Assembly (NCBI GenBank): GCA_964371355.1 | Contig: CAYJMG010000020.1 | Location: 7,978 to 71,977, forward strand | Reading direction: 5' to 3' | Source: JACRBR01 sp964371355 | GTDB taxonomy: Bacteria; Chloroflexota; Dehalococcoidia; DSTF01; JACRBR01 | DNA length: 64,000 nucleotides | Shown: positions 61,512-64,000 of the stretch, one piece after another | How the letters are laid out: every line of letters starts with the position of its first letter | How positions within the stretch are numbered: position 1 is the first letter of the stretch | The notes under the pieces: generated by a model | The model's database searches: none | Told to the model about the DNA's origin: nothing | The model's input: the letters and a program-made list of their open reading frames with translations, nothing else | Made by a program: the position numbers and the translations under genes

Positions 61512-61575
61512 ATCACGAGTGTACAGTTCAGGCCGGGCTTGACGGATCGAGCAGCGCCCGGCGGTGGGAGCTAGA

Positions 61576-61776
61576 ATGCCGAAAGTCAGAGATGCGATCG
61601 GACTGGTCGAACGGGACGGCTGGCGGCTGGTGACGATACGTGGGAGTCACCGCCAATTCAAGCACCCGACAAAGGACGGTAAGGTGACGATCGCGGGCCA
61701 CCCCAGCAAGGATGTACCCCCAGGCCTGTGGGCGAGCATCATGCGACAGGCTGGTATCGAAAGGCGGGGACAATGA
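61576..61776 (+). CDS. hicA: HicA family toxin (mRNA interferase)
   Basis: 66 residues of a double-stranded RNA-binding-like fold: KVRDAIGLVERDGWRLVTIRGSHRQFKHP with the catalytic His in GSHRQF, then GKVTIAGHPSKDVPPGLWASIMRQAGI. HicA toxins cleave mRNA and are blocked by HicB. ATG 61576 is preferred over an in-frame GTG at 61564. The stop overlaps the antitoxin start (ATGA), so the pair is one operon in the toxin-first order. Confidence 0.93.
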   Translation: MPKVRDAIGLVERDGWRLVTIRGSHRQFKHPTKDGKVTIAGHPSKDVPPGLWASIMRQAGIERRGQ

Positions 61777-62012
61777 AGTACGTCGTCGTATTCGAAAAGG
61801 CGCCGAACAACTGGGGGGCCTTCGTCCCAGACCTTCCAGGCTGCGTGGCGGCAGCAGACACGCGGGAAGAGACGGAGCAACTCATCAAAGAGGCCATCGA
61901 GTTTCACCTCGAGGGCATGGCCGCGGACGACGACCCCATCCCGGAGCCCACCTCCTACGCGAAAGAGATCGACGTCGCCCTCCCCGCCAAGCTCGCGAAG
62001 AAGGCCGGCTGA
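61773..62012 (+). CDS. hicB: HicB family antitoxin
   Basis: 79 residues: MKYVVVFEKAPNNWGAFVPDLPGCVAAADTREETEQLIKEAIEFHLEGM is the HicB N-terminal degraded RNase-H-like domain. The C-terminus is short (KEIDVALPAKLAKKAG), with no added HTH or RHH DNA-binding domain, so self-repression may be weak or need another factor. It forms a complex with and neutralises HicA. Confidence 0.92.
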   Translation: MKYVVVFEKAPNNWGAFVPDLPGCVAAADTREETEQLIKEAIEFHLEGMAADDDPIPEPTSYAKEIDVALPAKLAKKAG

Positions 62013-62040
62013 CTCCCGCCCGTCATTGCCTTGAAAGTCC

Positions 62041-62058
62041 CAGTAGCGGCGGAGCTTC
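62041..62058. repeat. 18-bp interspersed repeat, copy 2
   Basis: Identical to 58941-58958. Here the 3' side continues to a complementary AGCTCCGCT at about 62081-62089, which can close a large hairpin. It starts 28 nt after the hicB stop. Confidence 0.75.
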
Positions 62059-62222
62059 TCGCAGCGTCGCCAGAGGAGACAGCTCCGCTCAGTGCCTCAA
62101 GCGCCACGGATGCTCGACTTTCACCCTCTTGTGTGCGACCCGCGAGCCTGCCATGGACGATTCCGAGCGTAGCGAGGAATCTTGCAGTGACATCAACGTC
62201 CCCCGCATGCGCCAGCTCACCT

Positions 62223-62334
62223 CTGACACACTGACGCACTGACGCACTGAGACACTGACGCACTGACGCACTGACGCACTGACGCACTGACGCACTGACC
62301 CACTGACCCACTGACCCACTGACCCACTGACCCA
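62223..62334. repeat. 8-bp satellite, CACTGACG units (about 14)
   Basis: Tandem ctgacgca units with variants ctgagaca and ctgaccca toward one end, where the last five units are all of the C variant. The array directly abuts the stop codon of the DinB-like gene at 62335. The same unit recurs at 63939-64000. The rest of 62013-62222 has no gene. Confidence 0.95.
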
Positions 62335-62835
62335 CTACCCGTCCCGCTCCCACTCCCACCGATCATCCCCCCGCCGCACCGACCGCAGGTGATTGATCTC
62401 CCCCGCGTGATACCCGTCATGGTGGATCAGCCGCGTGATGATCCAGCGCGTCGGCATCGTCCCGCCCCAGTTCACCGGCCGGTCCCGCAACAGCTCCCCG
62501 TCGTCGCCCAGCGCGTCGACGTTGCGCAGCAGCCGCAGGTGCGACTCCCGCAGCCACGCCACCAGCCGCTCCGGCGACGGCCCGCCGCCACCCGCCGGCG
62601 ACTGCGCCTCCCCGAACAGCGGGTCCATCCACGTCAGCGACGCATCCCCAAACGCGTGGTTGTCGTACATCACCTTCGACGACGCCACGTGGCCGACGAT
62701 CGCCGCGATCGACCGCGCGCCGCCCTGCGGCACGTACGGCCAGTCGTCGTCGCGCAGATCCTTCAGGTTCGAGAACAGCGTGTCGAACGCCTGCCCCATC
62801 TCCCAGATCACGTAGTCGAGTACATCGCGTGACAA
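62335..62835 (-). CDS. DinB-like four-helix-bundle protein
   Basis: 166 residues. ARSIAAIVGHVASSKVMYDNHAFG and RLIHHDGYHAGEINHLRSV place His residues where DinB/YfiT-fold proteins bind a divalent metal (one His in helix 2 and a HxxxH pair in the last helix). Relatives are metal-dependent thiol transferases or of unknown function. The stop codon is the first triplet beside the 8-bp satellite. It lies 38 nt after thyX on the same strand, so it may be co-transcribed with it. Confidence 0.85.
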   Translation of the reverse strand: MSRDVLDYVIWEMGQAFDTLFSNLKDLRDDDWPYVPQGGARSIAAIVGHVASSKVMYDNHAFGDASLTWMDPLFGEAQSPAGGGGPSPERLVAWLRESHLRLLRNVDALGDDGELLRDRPVNWGGTMPTRWIITRLIHHDGYHAGEINHLRSVRRGDDRWEWERDG

Positions 62836-62873
62836 ATTAGAACCTAAGACCTGGAGCCTGGAACCTCGCGCGC

Positions 62874-63764
62874 CTACCCCTCATCTCGGGTGCTCGGCGG
62901 CGCCTCATCCTGCGTCTTCAAGAACCCCGGCGGCTGCGTCGCACGCACCACCGAAGACCCAATCTCCTCGATCACCGCGAAGTCCCCCTCCTCCATCGGC
63001 GCGAGCTGGCCCCGGCGGTACTGCTCGAACAGCTCGAACAGCTGCTTCTTGTGCGGACGCTTCTTCCCGATCGGGCACTTCGCCCAGTCCTCCAGCGACT
63101 CGTCGCAGTAGCCCCAGCGCCGGTCGCCGCACTTCGGCTGGATGTACTTCGCCAGGTCCGGGAACGTCCGGTGGATCTCCGCCCGCATCTGCGACGCCAC
63201 CTGCCGGAACTCCCACTGCGCCCGCGTGCACAGCCGCAGGTCGCAGATGTGCAACAGCTCCAGGAAGTTCACCGTCACCTTGAAGTTCGTGTTCGCCGCG
63301 TTCGGCACCAGGAACCGCGCGTCCTCCGCCGGGATCCCCGCGTCGATCATCTCCTGGTACAGCTCTCCAAGACGGTCGAACGCCTCCTCCATCTTCTCCG
63401 CCATGCCCGCGCGCTTCACCGTCTCCGGCACCGTGTACGGGAACTCGCCCTTCTTGAACGCGACGTAGCGCTGCGACTGCTGCTCGAAGCTGATGCCGAC
63501 GTGGTGCCGCACGAACTGGTGGCTGAACGCCCGCGACACCCCCGAGATCCCGAACTCGAACCACACCTGCTCCAGCGGCGACGCGTGCCCCGTCTCCAGC
63601 CGCTTCTCGATGAACTCCTCCATCTCCGCGCGGCTGATCTTCTCGCTGGCGATGCGGTCCGCGATCTGCTGCGGCGTCAGCGCCGAGTACGCCACCCGGT
63701 ACGCCAGGTACAGCGACCGCGTCGGGTCGGAAGTGTGGTCGAGCAGCCGGACGTTGATAGCCAT
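62874..63764 (-). CDS. thyX: Flavin-dependent thymidylate synthase ThyX
   Basis: 296 residues. It makes dTMP from dUMP using FAD and methylene-tetrahydrofolate. The ThyX motif reads RHHVGISFEQQSQRY at about 85-99; the family form is RHRxxSxNEQSxRY or its longer RHRxGIxFxQQSQRY variant, so the third residue is His rather than Arg. LCTRAQWEFRQVASQMRAEI is the second conserved block. The C-terminus has a Cys pair (PKCGDRRWGYC) and a long tail of about 60 residues. ATG 63764 begins right at the conserved core. Confidence 0.94.
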   Translation of the reverse strand: MAINVRLLDHTSDPTRSLYLAYRVAYSALTPQQIADRIASEKISRAEMEEFIEKRLETGHASPLEQVWFEFGISGVSRAFSHQFVRHHVGISFEQQSQRYVAFKKGEFPYTVPETVKRAGMAEKMEEAFDRLGELYQEMIDAGIPAEDARFLVPNAANTNFKVTVNFLELLHICDLRLCTRAQWEFRQVASQMRAEIHRTFPDLAKYIQPKCGDRRWGYCDESLEDWAKCPIGKKRPHKKQLFELFEQYRRGQLAPMEEGDFAVIEEIGSSVVRATQPPGFLKTQDEAPPSTRDEG

Positions 63765-63816
63765 AGCGCGCCCAGTGTATCGCCGCGCGCCGGGAAGTGA
63801 GACGTGAGAGGTGAGA

Positions 63817-63858
63817 TACGGGACGCGGGATGCGGGATACGGGATGCGGGATACGAGA
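63817..63858. repeat. 7-bp satellite ([TC][GA]CGGGA x6)
   Basis: Six tandem units in the non-coding region upstream of thyX, of the same family as 57704-57731. The first sequence of the spacer (63791-63816) is also purine-rich (gaagtgagacgtgagag). Confidence 0.85.
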
Positions 63859-63938
63859 CTCCGCCCAAAGTCGCGGCAGGACGACTCCAGTTATGGTGTG
63901 GCCGGAGGCTGGAGGAACTCGCCTGGATGACGTAATGT

Positions 63939-64000
63939 ACTGAGACACTGACGCACTGACGCACTGACGCACTGACGCACTGACGCACTGACGCACTGAC
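63939..64000. repeat. 8-bp satellite, CACTGACG units, running off the window
   Basis: At least seven tandem units with the same variant (ctgagaca) near the start as in the array at 62223. The array continues beyond the window end. Confidence 0.95.

Noticed and set aside
62223..62334. CRISPR array
   Set aside because: Units are 8 bp in direct tandem with no spacers, and no cas genes are present.
62217..62420. Minus-strand frames rich in VRQCVSAS repeats
   Set aside because: Periodic translation of the 8-bp satellite, whose three-unit period of 24 nt keeps a frame open. Not a protein gene.

Overview
This is a GC-rich chromosomal segment from a draft or metagenome-assembled bacterial genome; a 10-N gap flanked by long G runs lies at 56353-56362. 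Gene content and style (ThyX instead of ThyA, HicAB, a LarA-type racemase, tandem DUF2207 membrane proteins, YknXYZ/MacAB-type exporters, many sugar-type ABC genes, several radical SAM enzymes, GC-rich 7-8 bp satellites) fit a Chloroflexota-like lineage. That placement is inference: there is no rRNA gene here, and dnaG, rpoD or aspS should be used to test it.

Layout. 1-2891: end of dnaG followed by rpoD. 2964-4908: two-component system 1 (TCS1) on the minus strand, divergent from a compact plus-strand gene train at 5021-12264 (radical SAM, DoxX-like, acyl-CoA-dehydrogenase-like, cytosolic PhnD-like, DUF2064, radical SAM/SPASM, DUF2079, GT2). The divergent promoter has two mirror-image OmpR-type direct-repeat boxes, each 10 nt from a -10-like hexamer. 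12205-14224: TCS2, minus strand. 14484-24668: two complete ABC exporters (adaptor, ATPase, permease, each with a putative lipoprotein). Between them is a truncated, frameshifted copy of the TCS2 response regulator, which brings a copy of the TCS2 operator in front of the second exporter.

24776-31906: an acetyl-CoA-hydrolase/CoA-transferase family gene and a sugar-type ABC importer with two tandem solute-binding proteins. 32006-36973: a TPP-dependent lyase-like enzyme, small membrane proteins, a LysR regulator and a lipoprotein. 37122-41230: aspS, an OppA-like lipid-anchored or membrane-anchored binding protein, secG. 41522-43851: paired radical SAM/SPASM proteins resembling the AhbC/AhbD (NirJ) class. 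43976-45515: HtpX and LemA. 45855-45931: tRNA-Val(GAC) with a recognisable promoter. 46189-49351: a NuoI/NuoG-like iron-sulfur pair without other Nuo subunits.

49375-55006: three tandem DUF2207 membrane proteins, the last of them frameshifted. 55192-56085: a DUF3105 protein. 56086-64000 is rich in repeats and has accessory character: a two-domain CaiB/BaiF CoA-transferase whose linker is made of interspersed repeats, a DUF3800 protein, a LarA-like racemase, HicAB, a DinB-like protein and ThyX, separated by 7-bp and 8-bp satellites.

The most interesting signals are the TCS1-controlled gene train of unknown product (including an ACAD homologue lacking the usual catalytic Glu), the transposed TCS2 operator with its response regulator fossil, the DUF2207 triplet, and the repeat families that have invaded coding sequence.
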